Made by a program: the position numbers and the translations under genes. A DNA stretch of 64,000 bases from Haemonchus contortus (Eukaryota; Nematoda; Chromadorea; Rhabditida; Trichostrongylidae): assembly GCA_000469685.2 (NCBI GenBank), contig LS997562.1, positions 4,957,515 through 5,021,514 of the forward strand. Direction: 5' to 3'. This document shows positions 11,376 to 24,270 of this stretch, in pieces (position 1 is the stretch's first letter; every line of letters begins with the position of its first letter). The notes below the pieces were generated by a model. The model worked only from the letters and a program-made list of their open reading frames with translations. It did not search any database and had not been told where the DNA came from.

Positions 11376-13589
11376 ATCTATATGATAATAGTATGCCTCT
11401 TCGTCCACCAGGCACCTAATTGTTTATGGGTAAGTAGGCAGCAGAATGCTATTGGGGTGGGCATCAGAATGACATTCTTTAGAGAGTAGGCATTTCTATT
11501 TCCAGCCACCTACAGGGTAAACTACAGCGACTCATTTTAGAACAGACTTTTTTTCCGAAACTGCTACTATACAAATAGCAGACCAGACACCTTGTGCAAT
11601 ATTGACGACTTTACAGTTTACAATCTATCCGGGGACGTCGTATATCCACTTTTATGAGGGTAGTTAAAGTGAGTTTATGTATCCTATCCACCTATTGACT
11701 AATGGTGTGCGTTTGCACTTTGAAAATAATGGGCGGTGTATACAATTATAAATAGGTTTTGCAAACTTAAGTGGACTGCATAACACTCCTACAGTATACC
11801 CGTAAGTCAGGAGAAATATACCAGTGAATTAGCCAAAATATTGCCAAATTTTGCGCCATTTCAGGGCATTAAAAGCCTACTGTGGGGCCTAAAACGATAA
11901 GTGCTAGATACGGTATCTTTGATTTGTGAAAATAGGTAGGTAAGGATTTCAAGCAGCCTATCTAGAGGGCATTAAGCCGAACGACTGTTCGATACGCCGA
12001 TTTTTGCTCCGCTTTTTTGTCTGCTGCAGTCCATCAGCAATCAAATTTACAGGTGCGCAATTTTATTAGCTCATAATAGTTTTTAATGTCAAAAATCCAT
12101 TTCACTAGCCGTTCCTTTACGATTTCGTTTTGACGAATGACCCACTGCACCTTCTGCAACGACTATGCGTATTTTTAGTGGGCAAGGACAGCAAATGCTG
12201 ATCGGTCCATGAGTAACATACTATAATTAGACCTAATGACCCACTGTGAAACTCAACGCGTTCAAACCTCTGGAGCCCGGAGAAGACCATTTGAATATAT
12301 GATTTGCCCCCGTGAACAAGTTCCCTATTTGATTTCAGCAAAAGATTGGGAGCAACCGATACAGTACAAATATATTTGGAAGAGATTGCGAGCCTAATTT
12401 GATCGTATGACCCTGGATGAGACAACTAACTAGCGCAACATGACAAGACATGACTTGTGGTAAGACAACTAGCTAGAAGCGAGCTTGTACACAGCCATTC
12501 ATGCCAAAGATGCCTATATTTGATGAATGAAATTGGTCTCACAAAAAAAAGATGAAACGAAATGTTCAAAGGTCCGAAGACACCCGAATGAGCCATGCAC
12601 TTGAAAGTCTCGCTGTATTTCACGTAAATGAAAGAAGACAAGCAAAGATCAGAGGGCGAAACGCGAAACCACCGAGAAGAGATCTTCATTTTTTGCAAAT
12701 AAGGCCTTCATCTTTACAAATGACTCTGGATGATGTACGGGAACAACAAATGTCGCATATGGTACGGGCCATTCCTAGCTAGTTGTCCGGCTTTGGCAAG
12801 CTCTCGATCATTGGTGTCACGCGAAATCCACCGATATCATTTGTTTTTACCGTCAGATCCGTCAGAGCGAATTTCGGTGCCAATTCGTCCAGTATCGCCC
12901 AGGCCTTCTATTTAAAGACATCATCTATCAGAGGCCACCGGAATTTCTTAATAAATTTAATCCCCGAAAAATGAAAAATCACAAAATGAAATTGTAATCA
13001 TCTTGAGTTCTCAATGGGATCTAAGTAATACTGTAGGAAAGTGCTGGCAAACATTGGTTCCAAACCGCTCAAGGTGGTCAAAAAAGGAAGAAAGCGTTGC
13101 TCGCTGCTGAGGATTATCGGCCAACAGTGAGCGTCTGAGTACCCAAGTAGGTAAGTGATACTGTAGGAAAAAATGGCTTGACTAGACTATACCCAGGATT
13201 AAACTCGAAAGCCTCAGCAAATACGCAGCAGATCTTGCAGCTGTCAATCATACCGCGCCTCTATTCATCGAGGACATTTAATATGCAGCCTACAACACAT
13301 GTTGCTGACAATAAGTGCATGGCAGTAAAAGAATGAAGTGGCTGTTTTCTGACACCCGCCGTGGCCGTTACCAGCTGTCTACAAAACACCACAGGCGTGA
13401 CACACATTAAACCTTATCACCTGAGAAATTGGTTGGCGTAAGTGACGAAAAATAAAGTGGCGGAACAACTGACAAAAGTCATTTGCCGAGTACTCCCGAC
13501 TTCAAAGCCTCGAGCAGGGTGAGAAAGTAGTGAATGGTAGAAAATGATTCACTTCGTCTATTTAATTGGGGAAATAGAAATCCAATGAT
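11376..13589. other. Intergenic; unassigned open frames
   Basis: Open frames on both strands between 12117 and 12974 overlap one another and have no recognisable domain. I could not assemble exons from them. Nothing else noted. Confidence 0.4.
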
Positions 13590-13890
13590 CAGGAGGTGGT
13601 GTAGTGGCAAGTGGCGCACTATCACACATACATGGTCACAGGTTCGAATCCTGGGTTTATATCCACCCAGGCCAACCAAGCCTTCCATTCTTACGGGAAT
13701 GGTTAAATGGCACCAGACCCGTTTGGGAGGAGAAAAGCACTGGTTTAGGACTGATCAGTGCTTTTATCCTCCCAGGCTGGACACCACAAGTCATTGTATA
13801 GGCCACATACGTATTCGATACGCCACTACGATTCTGAATGGAAGTTGAGTGCGTGGCGCATCCTTCGGACAGGATAGATCAACTCCCGAA
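13590..13890 (+). repeat. tRNA-derived SINE, near-complete copy
   Basis: The best full-length plus-strand copy. The head 'aggaggtggtgtagtggcaa' is followed by B-box GGTTCGAATCC at about 13642. A body with 'ccaaccaagccttccattct', 'gtttgggaggagaaaagcac' and 'gtcattgtataggccacata' leads to a tail with 'cattc/tgaatggaagt' and 'ggcgcatccttcggac'. About 290-300 bp. Putative Pol III promoter boxes lie within the first 70 bp. Confidence 0.85.
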
Positions 13891-14892
13891 GACGTTATCT
13901 TGTATCCATTATTGTTGTTACTCAACTCAATAGGCCTGTTCTACTGCCAAAAAAGGACTATGAAGACGCGAAAGGGGGTCCTGCCCATACGGATGGGTAT
14001 CTGGGCTATATCTACCGATAAAAACAGGGCTTATAAAGGTTTTACACAGCCGACAATCACCAATGAATGAATGGATTAGAAATCAATTTGTTTGAAGATC
14101 AGCTAGTTTCGATTACGCAGTCCCCATCAATCTCTTTTCCTGTCTCCATGCGCTTTAGAACGACCATGCGTATGTATATCCAGCTTTCCCTTCGAATTTT
14201 AAAGGATTTCAAAGGCATGGCGTATTCCTAACGTTTCAATTTGACACAGTGTGGTGTCATTCGCTATCATAATGACAGCAAGGGTCTTCTTAGTTGTATC
14301 GCAATGTAACCATCACCATTGTAGAGTCTCTCAAAAGGTGCGCCATGTACTGTAACACTAGCTCGAATTGCAGGAAACATTGAGAACGGTAGTTGCGAGC
14401 GACAACATTCAAAATTAATGATACCAAAAAGCATAAGAGAAAAAGAGCCAGTCAGATAAGGAGCTAAGGTTATCTATGGACTAATGCCTTATGCTTAACA
14501 AGAAGGAAACACTTAAAAGTCGATAACTACTCGTTATTACTCATTTGTTTGGGAACAGAAGAATATAAACAACATGAGAGGCTTCCTAATGAGCCGTCGA
14601 GAATGCAATGAAAACCTGCCAGTAATTGATGTTGTTGTGGATAACCAGGGGCGTGCTTTAAGTCAGTTTTTTTTTCAAGCAGAAACTCCCCGCACGCCCT
14701 AATGCCATTGATTAGCAGACGTTTAGCTGCAATTGTAGATTGAATTTCTGATGGGCCACCTTAGAATTGAGGCTACCTTTCGCTTCATTCTGGAAAACTT
14801 CTGTGCTGTTTTGAAAAAATTCAGGCTTTTTTAAGATAGCACAGCAAAGAAGGATGTAGGCGTGGGAGCGGAAAGATCCCAAGTATTCTGGC
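13891..14892. other. Intergenic, nothing recognised
   Basis: No repeat family or exon that I can support. A minus open frame entering from the SINE at 14893 is an artefact of that repeat. Confidence 0.4.
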
Positions 14893-15166
14893 ACAATCAA
14901 TCCCGTTTGTGAGATGCGCCCCGCGTTCAACTTCCATTCAGAGTCGTAGTGGCGCATTGAATGCGTATGTTGCCGATACAATGTCTTGCGGTGGCCAGCC
15001 GATGTACAAGCCAGTGTTTTTATCCTCATAGATGAGTCTGGTATCAATTACACGACCCCGGAGGGATGGAAGGCCTAAATGGCCTGGGCGGATATCAATC
15101 TGGGATTCGAACCCGTGACATGCGTGTGAGACAGTGCTCCACTCGTCCTCTCACCACCTCCGCCTT
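14893..15166 (-). repeat. SINE copy
   Basis: Full-length reverse copy from the tail ('gatgcgccccgcgttcaact') through 'ggtggccagccgatgtacaa', 'cccggagggatggaaggcct' and a reversed B-box (GGGATTCGAACCCGT), ending in the reversed head ('ctcaccacctccgcc'). Confidence 0.85.
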
Positions 15167-15411
15167 CAGGGGGAATACCCACTGATGGAGAGCCTTACAA
15201 AATTGAAGAAGAAGGAGCAGTGAAAGTGACTGGTGGGTGGTTCACAGTTGATATATCTGGTCTCGATAGGACGGAACTCCCTCAAGGGTCAATAGGGACG
15301 ACAGGTTGTCTTACTCAGCAAATGGAAATGAGAGAGTTCGTAGAAAGAGGAAGGAAGGTTTCTCAGTTGGTAGAAGACAATGAGTGCCTAATAGACGAGG
15401 ATACGGCTTGA
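15167..15411 (+). other. Coding-like open stretch, unassigned
   Basis: An open frame of about 80 codons begins just beside the SINE and runs to TGA near 15411. Composition is protein-like (acidic and glycine-rich; includes KVTGGWFTVDISG and FVERGRKVSQLVEDN). I find no family, no splice sites and no partner exons. It could be an exon, or a remnant of a retroelement protein cut by the SINE insertion. Confidence 0.25.
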
Positions 15412-15827
15412 TTTATGGGTCCACTCGAGAGTGTGTTTTCCCTTTCCCGGAAAGAATTCTTGAAAAACCCCCATGCATGGCTCAACCGATTTGTTTAAAA
15501 GAAAACAGAAACCTTGTGCTATTCGGTTTAATAATGCGTTAATAATGGAAACTGATCCATTCCCGGAAAGTTAGAGAACCACTTCGACCTCATCCCCGCA
15601 CCTTTACCTCAAATTCACAAAAACGACTTTTAGCGGTGGTAATTTTTAAGACATGACGTAATCCAGGGCTTTCTACGTCTATTCTGTCGGTTCTCCTTTC
15701 AATTCCAACTAGCTATTACCTGTACTGTTTCAATGATTCAACGATTTTCCGTTACTCAACAGGTGTAAATGGTAGTAGTAGTAGTAACAGTACTAATACT
15801 TGGAAATGAAGGTTAAAGTTATGGGTG

Positions 15828-16104
15828 TTAATCAATCCCATCTGAGGGATGTGCCCTCGCACTCGACTTCCAGTCAGAATCGTGGTGGCGTAATGAGTGC
15901 GTATGTGGCCTATACAATGACTTGCGGTGGCTAGCCGATGTACAAGTCAGTGTTTTTATCCCCCCAGACGAGTCCGGTACCAATTCACCGAGTCCGGGGG
16001 GATGGAAGGCTTGGTTGGCCTAGGCGGGCATTGATCCGGTATTCGAACCCCTGATCGTGCGTATGATATAGTGCGCCACTTGCTACTACACCATCTCCAC
16101 CCAT
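15828..16104 (-). repeat. SINE copy
   Basis: Full-length reverse copy, 0.7 kb from the previous one and in the same orientation: 'aatcaatcccatctgaggga' tail, 'cttgcggtggctagccgatg', 'tccggggggatggaaggctt', reversed B-box (GTATTCGAACCCC) and reversed head ('ctactacaccatctccaccc'). Confidence 0.85.
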
Positions 16105-17300
16105 AAAACTTGGAAATAGTAAGTAATTTTAATGGGCAAGTGTAACCCTTACAAAACAAATTCCTAAAGCTCCGCCTAAGCACAAAGTCACAATGTCACT
16201 ATGGCAGTGAAAAGATGCGACTCACAAATTCCTGGTACCAATGACTCATTGGGAAATGTTCTTCTTGAAACGGGCTTTTTTACCGTTTTCTTTGAAGTTC
16301 CCTAAGTTGAGAAATCCATTGATGCAACGTAAGAACTGAGCGGTAAATGGAATTGTCCGTTCAAATCGTGTGCTCAACTGGAAAAAAATATGGAAAGGGC
16401 TCGAAAAACCTTGACAAAATTCATTGCCGACAGAATTGTTGACAAAAAGCTTAATAAACAAGGATTGATATGTTGTCGATGTGCTTGAGCTGAACAAAGT
16501 GCAAAAGTTCGAATATTAGATGTTGCTCGATTAAACATGTATTGGTGGTCAACCTTGTGATTTTCTATGAATTTTAATGATACTCAAGCGTATATTTTGT
16601 AGGGAAATTCATTCTGGCTCTATTTCATGCGGTTTTTGGCCACGCCTACCTGACTGCCTTTCACATGATTTTGGGTTCTCCACGATTTGTTTCTTTAGAA
16701 TCCATCGTGCTAGGCATTACATCTGATCCCTCACGACCATCCCTTACTCTCTCACTCATTAGTGAACCTCTACGTTGTAAATTTGTCTGAGATTGAATAT
16801 TTTGTCTTAGCTTCAAGGAAATTATCCAGAATTTTGAATTTCAATCTATATTTATTGTTTTTCAGCCTTTTCATATAATGTATGATTTCTGTCTAAATAT
16901 CAATTCCCCTCGGCTGTTCGTCGGGGATTATGGATTTTCATGACTACTTTCTCACTGTCGTTGGTACAGGTCTATTTTTTTACGAAGCTAGTAATTTCTG
17001 AAATGTGCCTATAGAAGCTGAGAATAAAAAAATATAAATACAGCAAACAATGAATAGTGATGTAGATGAAAATGCCGATTCATTATAAAACATTCAAAGA
17101 ATCTAGAGGTTTCAGTAATTTTTTAAGGTGCGCCATGTATTCGACTTGTATCCATTACTTCACTTGCATTTCAAAGGCCAAAACTCCTCCTTCGGATCAG
17201 TTGCTTTGAAAGTTTACTCTATAAACAAATCTGAGATTTACCATATTTATGCGGAAGAAAGCATGAGAATATAGAAAAAACCTCGCAAGACTTGATTTTT
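16105..17300. other. Intergenic, AT-rich, nothing recognised
   Basis: Minus open frame 16246-16497 has no recognisable content. The rest is AT-rich with many stops in all frames. Confidence 0.4.
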
Positions 17301-17313
17301 TTTGTTAGCTTCT

Positions 17314-17399
17314 GCTATTTTGCCATAGTACGCGACCTGCAAGTTTCACAAGGTTGGCGCGTTGTGAAATTTTCAGGTCGCGCACTATGGCGAAATAAC
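17314..17399. repeat. Fold-back: imperfect inverted repeat, 38-bp arms
   Basis: Left arm 17314-17351 and right arm 17362-17399 are reverse complements with five mismatches over 38 positions, around a 10-bp loop (AGGTTGGCGC region). Core matched blocks include GCCATAGT, CGCGACCTG and TTTCACAA. Confidence 0.75.
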
Positions 17400-17409
17400 A
17401 AAAGGCAGA

Positions 17410-17550
17410 AGGCAAAACTTCGACCTCGGACGAGACACGAATCAGTACTTTTGATTGTCCGAGCACCGTACCAGGATAGCACAAGTACGGGTTCAAATCC
17501 GTCCGGGGTCGAAGTTTTGTCCACAGCACGCCAACCTTGTGAGACTTTGT
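17410..17550. repeat. Two tRNA-like repeat copies in inverted orientation
   Basis: The right half ('ggatagcacaagtacgggtt', B-box GGTTCAAATCC, 'gtccggggtcgaagttttgt') is a plus copy of the second tRNA-like family. The left half ('aaaacttcgacctcggacga') is its reverse complement at the ends, so the two form a second fold-back directly beside the first. Confidence 0.65.
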
Positions 17551-20500
17551 AACCCTTTCGATAAACCATATTGTCGTAACATTTTTAAGATACCCTGCAG
17601 TCTATCGGGTTGGCAACTGAGTAAATGATTACTTTTTCTAGATACCTTAAACATACATATGGCTCAAATGGTAACTATCTGCTTCCCAAAACGATATTCT
17701 TAGATCAACGCACCTAAGTTTTTTTTTTGGATCAGTTAGTTAAAATCCCTTTTTAACATGATGCTCGTGGAAAAATCGATAAGCCCCTCGAAAAACTGAC
17801 TTCGGAAATGGAAATCAGAAAAATCGAACTCAATCAAGACTTACTCGACGGCCGACCGCAGTAGATCGCCTGGCTTTTTCTCGTCCAGCCCATTTTTGAG
17901 CGTACAACATCTTCACAACTACTAAGTAGAGGAATAAGTTGGAATTCAGAAAATTCACAGAGCTGAATAGTCGGATTTCAGACTATGAGAGCTGTCTCAA
18001 ACGAGTTCAGACGCTACTGTCCTTTACAACAAAGTCATAATATGATGAATTGTTGAATTCAAAGATTTTGACTGGAAAATCATGAATTGTCACTCAACAG
18101 AGTAGCAATAGCACATGACGTCTAGGATGTGTCATCACACATATGCTCTTCAGGATCAGGAGATGCACTTGGGATGCTCTCTTCGAATTCTCCCTGGCAT
18201 TTTGCCAAGTGCTTGAGGAAAGCTTCAATTCCTCCCTGCTATGATTAGCTATCATCTGAGACAGATTATTCCATCAATCTATCGCCAATATTCACAACAA
18301 GATGAAAAACGACTCCTCTTCGCAACAACTACAGTATCTCACGTACATAAGTGGGCCCAAGTGGGCCATCATGCGATCGGAAAGGCGTTAGGGAACACCC
18401 ACTGAGCCGCTGGCTGTGATGGTTGTTTTTTATAAACACAACTTGTAAGTAGTTGTTGTAGGACTTTTCCCATTCGAATCTCTGCGAATCTGGGAAGCAG
18501 ATCAGACGCTATCATAAACATAATGGGAGGATCGAATCCTGACAAGGCTAACCGAAGTTGAACCGGTGATTACGGGCTTGAATGGGTTCAAATTTTTGAC
18601 TCGGGAGCGTAATTTTTTCGGAGAAGGTTTAACCCTTCAGTCATCAAAGACATAGGTGCTTCGAAATACCGCTGGAACCCTGTATGATGGAAAAACCTGG
18701 TGGCGTATTCCGAATAAGGTTGGATCGGAGGCCACAAGCTGTTGGACGCTCCATCATCCTCGGGTTTGACCGTATTTATGGCAACATTGTCGTTGCTTTC
18801 AACCCTAAAAGCAGCCAAAATACGGGGATCACTCAAGTTGCCAACCTAAATATGTAGGACCAATTATTTCAGGGGGGGGGGGATGGGAAGACTCCTTCCA
18901 TCGTCATCATATTTAGTCAGGCTTTAATGGAACCTCTCGACCCGCCTCTGAAACGAGACCTAAAAATATCAGATCGAAAAGGGAGAATCCCAAGTAGGGA
19001 CAATCGTTAATGAGCTCGAAACACTGTAAGGCAATAATAGTGTGGAGAATGTCATTTTCTCCTCACTTCGCCTCGTGTTCATCTCCACTTCTAGCTGAAC
19101 TAGGAACTTTTTTTTCGATTGGTCCCTGTCATCGGAGGCCCATTAAATGAAAAGTCTTTCCCGGGAAATTGCTATACAATGGGGAACGCAATCCGACACT
19201 ACCCTATCGCTTGCAATGCAAAATGTGGCTATTTAATCGATTTCGACAGCTCAAAAAAGGTAATCCTAAAAGCCAAAAAAGGTCGGCACTAGATGAGCCA
19301 TGTCGCTTGCGCTTGACGACATCAGTTGAGAAACCTTCGAAGTTAGAGTGCTCCGATTTTTTTGATAATCGCGATTTTTGTCTTCCGACTTTGTCGATAG
19401 CAACAAAGCAGAAAAGACGACCAAATAAGTCTTCACATACGGATCACACGCAGTTTCGTAACGATTACAAGCTAGACAAATGTTTATGAGCCCTAGTTTA
19501 TGCGTTTCGGACGATACGGAACCATTCTTTCCTACAGGAGATATCTTGATGCCCATTGACAAAAGCCCGCCCATGATGAACCGATACGGGCAGTTTGGAT
19601 GCGATGGTGTGGGTAGGCAACAGAGACGGCCACTGTACCACTTGGAGTTCTTGCTGGTAGGGGGCTACACCCAAAGAGGCATCTCAGAGAGATCTGGCTT
19701 CGTATGATGCCTATCTAGGACGAAACTTTGATTCAAGTGGATGACGAGTAATGTTTTCACGTTGGAAATCCTAGTCAATACCTCTAAGTTCAGGTTCTCA
19801 AAGCTGTTTGGAAGGCCCACTATGGACGTGACAAGCAGTTCCGTGGAACCGGCGTTGCAGGACAGGCAGCTTTTCATTCATAAGGGTGCCGTACCAACAC
19901 TTCATACGCAAGAAAACGAAGACTTATAACCAGAGCTGATCTATTTAGGATTTTTTGTGGGTTTCTATCGATTTCTTCGCCACCAGTATACATACTACTC
20001 GGCATCAACGCTTTCTAGCTATACTATTCGATAATAATTCATAGATAGTTGTGTCTTTGACCCGGCTGAAGATGAAACTCTAAAGGGTGTGAGAGCAAAA
20101 CATTCGAGGAGAGAACGATTTGAGACGGTTGGAGTAGGCTATGAAAGTTGAAACCTTCGGGTAAATCGTCTTATTGGAAGCACCCATGGGATGTGCGCGG
20201 TACTAAAATTATCCCAGACTGGTACTGATACTGCTGGGAAATTTACAGTTTCGAATTTTTTCCATTAATTCAGTAAGCGCACACTTGGTCGTCCTCAACA
20301 CGATGGAAACACTCTTTGGAAAACCTCCAAGAAGCTAACGCTAGACCCAAACCTTTCACGAAATCGAAAAATGAAAGGAAGTAGGAGACTATCTGTCGAC
20401 AACGAACGCCCAAGTATCCAATCGAATGAGTAATTTCGTAACGTACTTAGGTCATTCCAATAAATCATGAGCGAGATAGAAGCACGTAGTATGTGTTGGC

Positions 20501-20680
20501 AAATGTTTTTGAAAAAGCACAGCCCTGAAGATTGCGTATCAATCAAGTAGAACGCACTAAAAGATTTCTTTGCTGAGGATAAGGCTGCTTTACATCGCCG
20601 TTCTTTTATTTGTTATGAAAAATCCCAGATTTTACTTGGGTAATAAGTGTAATAATCAGTGAAGGTATAGGAAGTCACCG
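17551..20680. other. Intergenic; one coding-like minus stretch
   Basis: A minus frame of about 85 codons ending at 18588 (from about 18841) is protein-like (contains RILAAFRVESNDNVAINTV) but has no recognised family. Overlapping open frames at 19169-19929 on both strands look like chance. A poly-G run sits at about 18874-18882. Confidence 0.3.
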
Positions 20681-23600
20681 GAATTTCAACTACAGATGGT
20701 TAAATAATTCCATACATTCCGCTCAAAGCCCATCGAGAAAATGACTGAAAAAAAGAAAAGATGCAAGTTCATAGAGTTAACTTTCAAAGGTGGACCACTC
20801 TGGTGAGAGCAGACGTTCGAGACTCTCAGATCTGTCACTCCAACTCCCCATCGTAAGAGAGAATCCTTCATAAAAAACATAAGATAAGGACATGCGGAAG
20901 ATTTGGAGCTCGGAAAACTTGAGATCCCTCCTTGTCCTCCCACCCCCCCCCCCCCCCTCCCCACACAAAGAAAATGGTGGTGTGAGCCTTGTGTCTGGAC
21001 AACTTAAGCGGTTGGGTTCGTGTCCATGTTTGGGTCACAGTACGGCCCTTGACGTTCCTGTGAACGAAGCAAGGAGAGCCGTCAAAAAAGAACAGCCAAA
21101 CCGTTTCAAACAAGTGAAAGATAATTGTTTCCCTTGCTGCATAAATCATAAAAAACAGAAATAAAGAGAAATCAAGCCGAATTGCTATGACGACCTTTCC
21201 TTTTAATTTGACCCCTTTTTTCGGAATGTGCAACTCATCTCAACTCTTCGAGGTCAGTGATGTCATTTAAATTCACATTTGGCAAAAATGATGAGCTGTA
21301 GGGTTCATTGAAACTCCCCTCCCCCTTCTCCCAGCCCTCCCCCTTTTCCTTACCGAAACCAGGTGAATCTGCAGAGAAGTAAGACGCTTATACGCGTTCA
21401 ATACCTTGAGATAAAGCTTCTTAACCATCAACTACTAGGCCATCTCTGTTGTCGGCTACGCAAATACTTGACTTCTGAGGGTATAAGTTGGGTTAGCCTC
21501 GACAGGATACGATCCCGAATACTTCAGGATTCGAATGGAGGAAAACTCATCTTGCCACGTGAATGCAACAGCAGGAGGGGCCGAAACGAAGAACAGAAAT
21601 GGAAAAATTCCGCCTAATCATTCCGCCTGAAGAAAAAAAACTGTTCAACAGTAGGGAAAGTAGGGTGGTTCGATTAGCCCAACCACAGAGTGTAGGACTG
21701 CTTCTGGGCCATTACCTCCGTTTAATAGCACTATATTTATGAGCTCTCCTTCTATGCAATTTCAACCATAATAGGCCATTTATCCGTATAAAAGGATTTT
21801 CCCGAGCGATTGATGTAAGCCATTTAGAGAAAGAAGTCGTAATTCAGCCTACGCACGTAATGATGAAAAGGCTTCTTTGAACAATCGGGGAATTCGAATA
21901 GATGGCTCCCGAATACATGATGAATCGATATACATTCATTACGTTGATGGCTAGGTAATGTCGGCTCTACTGATTCGACAAAAACTCCTGATATACTTAT
22001 TTTTATTTTTATTTATTTTCACTTTTTTTGAACAAAAACTGTCGTCCAAATTTTTTTTTGACAAAGTTTTTTGCTTCAACTATGGAGCAAACGGGGCTCC
22101 AGCCCTTCCCCCACCACTGTTTCACCGTGAATCCCTTGCCGGGAGGTTGTCGATTCTCCTCTGGGGAAGATTGGGTTTATTTGGGAGCCAGCCACTTTCT
22201 GGGAGGAGTCCAGGCCTTGGCCTCATCATCGAACGCTTTTTTTTCAGGGATGATTTTTTATGGACTCAAAAAAGTTAGTAATCTGATAAGGCGAGTAATG
22301 CGGGATTCCAGCCACCCGTAGGGCAGGAGTGCGATTTTTTTAATCTGACGCTCCCTATTTTTCGCTTTGTCTGAAAAAAAGCCCATCGAAACATGTGATA
22401 ACGGCATACTGTAGATTACACCTGGAACACGGAGGAAACCCTTTTAGCCCGAAAAAAATTTGGGCTAAAAATAGACCTCATCCCAAAAAAACCGAACCGA
22501 CAATACCTATTCATCAATCTATCACAATATGACCATTAGCTTAGACCGTAAACAACATCAATCTCAAGTAAACAGGTTGTTTATCGGTAAAAATAACCGT
22601 CGAACAGTTGATAGTAGCCATAGAGACATGTGATTGTAGTGGTGAGGGTGTGGCAACGACGGTGGCTACGACATGCTCTCAACAGCTGGCATCCGACACC
22701 GACAGGTAGCAAGCAGCGGCTCGTAGGCTTCGACGACGACGAGGCAACCAACGGCCGAACAACCATGTCGGCAAACGAACAGCTGACCAAAACCCTTGTT
22801 AATGTTGTAACATAACGGCAGGTTCATGTCAATAATAGATCGGCCGTATTCGGCCAGTTTTTAACCGTTCCGTTTATATTACAAAGGTACACAGCTGTTT
22901 AGAAGTTTAGCATTGACGTAACATAAGCTGAGCTAACATAACACATAAAATCTCTACGTTGCCAGGTTTAGCCCACGTGTTCAAGCATAGGTATTGATTT
23001 TGCGCGTGACGCTCCGCCATAAGCTTGCAATAGAAGTCATACCTTTTTCCTTTGCGTAAAGTTGTAACTTCTGCTAAAAATATGTGATTGTATGAATCGC
23101 AAATAAATAAACAAAAAGTAGGTAGGGTCCGGAAATATACTATAAAGTAAATAATATTTAGAACAGCTCCAAACTACGCGTTCACCAGCTTCAACTCAGA
23201 AGGAGCCGCGTACATATATCGCTTCTATAACTGCAAAAGCTTTTAAGAGTACATATAATATTGTTTAAAATGTAAAAAAAACAAATTTTTAGTTTATGCA
23301 TTGATTTTTCTTTTATATTCTGCGATTATTAATCTAAAAACCCAATTTTGTATTTTTTCACCACAAAAGGGATAGCTTGATGGTAAATTATGCTCATATG
23401 CATTCAATTAATAATGATAATAACTAATCGATTCAATAATAGTAACTATCCAACCAAATAATAGCTACAATATTAACATTTACAATAGTCAGTCCACATA
23501 GAGGCCGAGTTGATTCTTCCCTAAAATCAACCTTATGCCATTGCCCCTAATCCAGAAGAAATAAATGGTGTAGTTGACTCCTACGGGATCCGATCTTTGA

Positions 23601-23999
23601 TCGCATACTCGAACCACGTGCTTGTGGTGGTGACGCCTTGGGGGCTATCCCACATAGGCCTTCTTTTCCACGTTAACGAAGGACTACTAAAAATGGATGG
23701 GGAAAAGTAATTTGATGCTGTACTTTCCTTGCAGAATGACAATACATCAATTCTGACATATTAATCGCAGTCATTACCGTGTGGGTCATTTACCCACTCA
23801 TTCAAATACTTTGACTGTCAAGCTGAGTATAGAAAGAAGTCGAATACATGGCGAATCCGGCACAATACCCCTTAGATTTCACTTTTAAACTGCTGATTTT
23901 TCAACTGCAATTTTTTATTAATATTCGTATGATTATATTTGTTTATAGATTCATTACATATGTATATATTCCTATAAAGGATAAAGTCCTCGTGCATTA
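20681..23999. other. Intergenic; low-complexity and a small hairpin
   Basis: Poly-C tract at about 20940-20957. Plus frames at 21958-22321 are open in two phases over a GC-rich patch but have no family match. A perfect small hairpin (TTTTAGCCC / GGGCTAAAA) lies at about 22443-22471. 22900-23500 is AT-rich. Confidence 0.35.
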
Positions 24000-24270
24000 A
24001 ACAATTCATTCTGACGGATACACCCCGCACTCGACTTCCATTCAGAATCGTAGCACCGCATTGGATGTGTACGTAGCCTAAACAGTGGCTTGCGGTGACC
24101 AGCCGATCTAGAAAACAGTGCTTTCATCTTCCAAACAAGTCTGATGAAGATTAGCCGACCCCGGAGGAATGGAAGGTTTGGTTGACTTAGGCGACCATCG
24201 ATCCGGGATGCGTACCCGTGACCATGCGTGTGTGATTGTGTGCCATTTGCTCCTACACCACATCCGTCCT
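24000..24270 (-). repeat. SINE copy
   Basis: Reverse copy: tail 'acaccccgcactcgacttcc', 'cttgcggtgaccagccgatc', 'accccggaggaatggaaggt', diverged B-box ('gatgcgtacccgtgacc') and head ('cctacaccacatccgtcc'). Confidence 0.82.

Noticed and set aside
13592..13665. A functional tRNA gene
   Set aside because: A T-arm and A-box-like bases are present, but no acceptor stem pairs and the sequence continues into the SINE body shared by other copies.
13604..13848. Open frames within SINE copies (also at 11180-11419, 14712-15047, 33681-33863)
   Set aside because: They recur only because the repeat recurs, in different frames and with different stops.
21958..22321. Protein gene with hydrophobic N-terminus
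   Set aside because: Two plus frames and part of a minus frame are open over the same GC-rich patch, the hydrophobic start is a T-rich run, and no domain is recognised.
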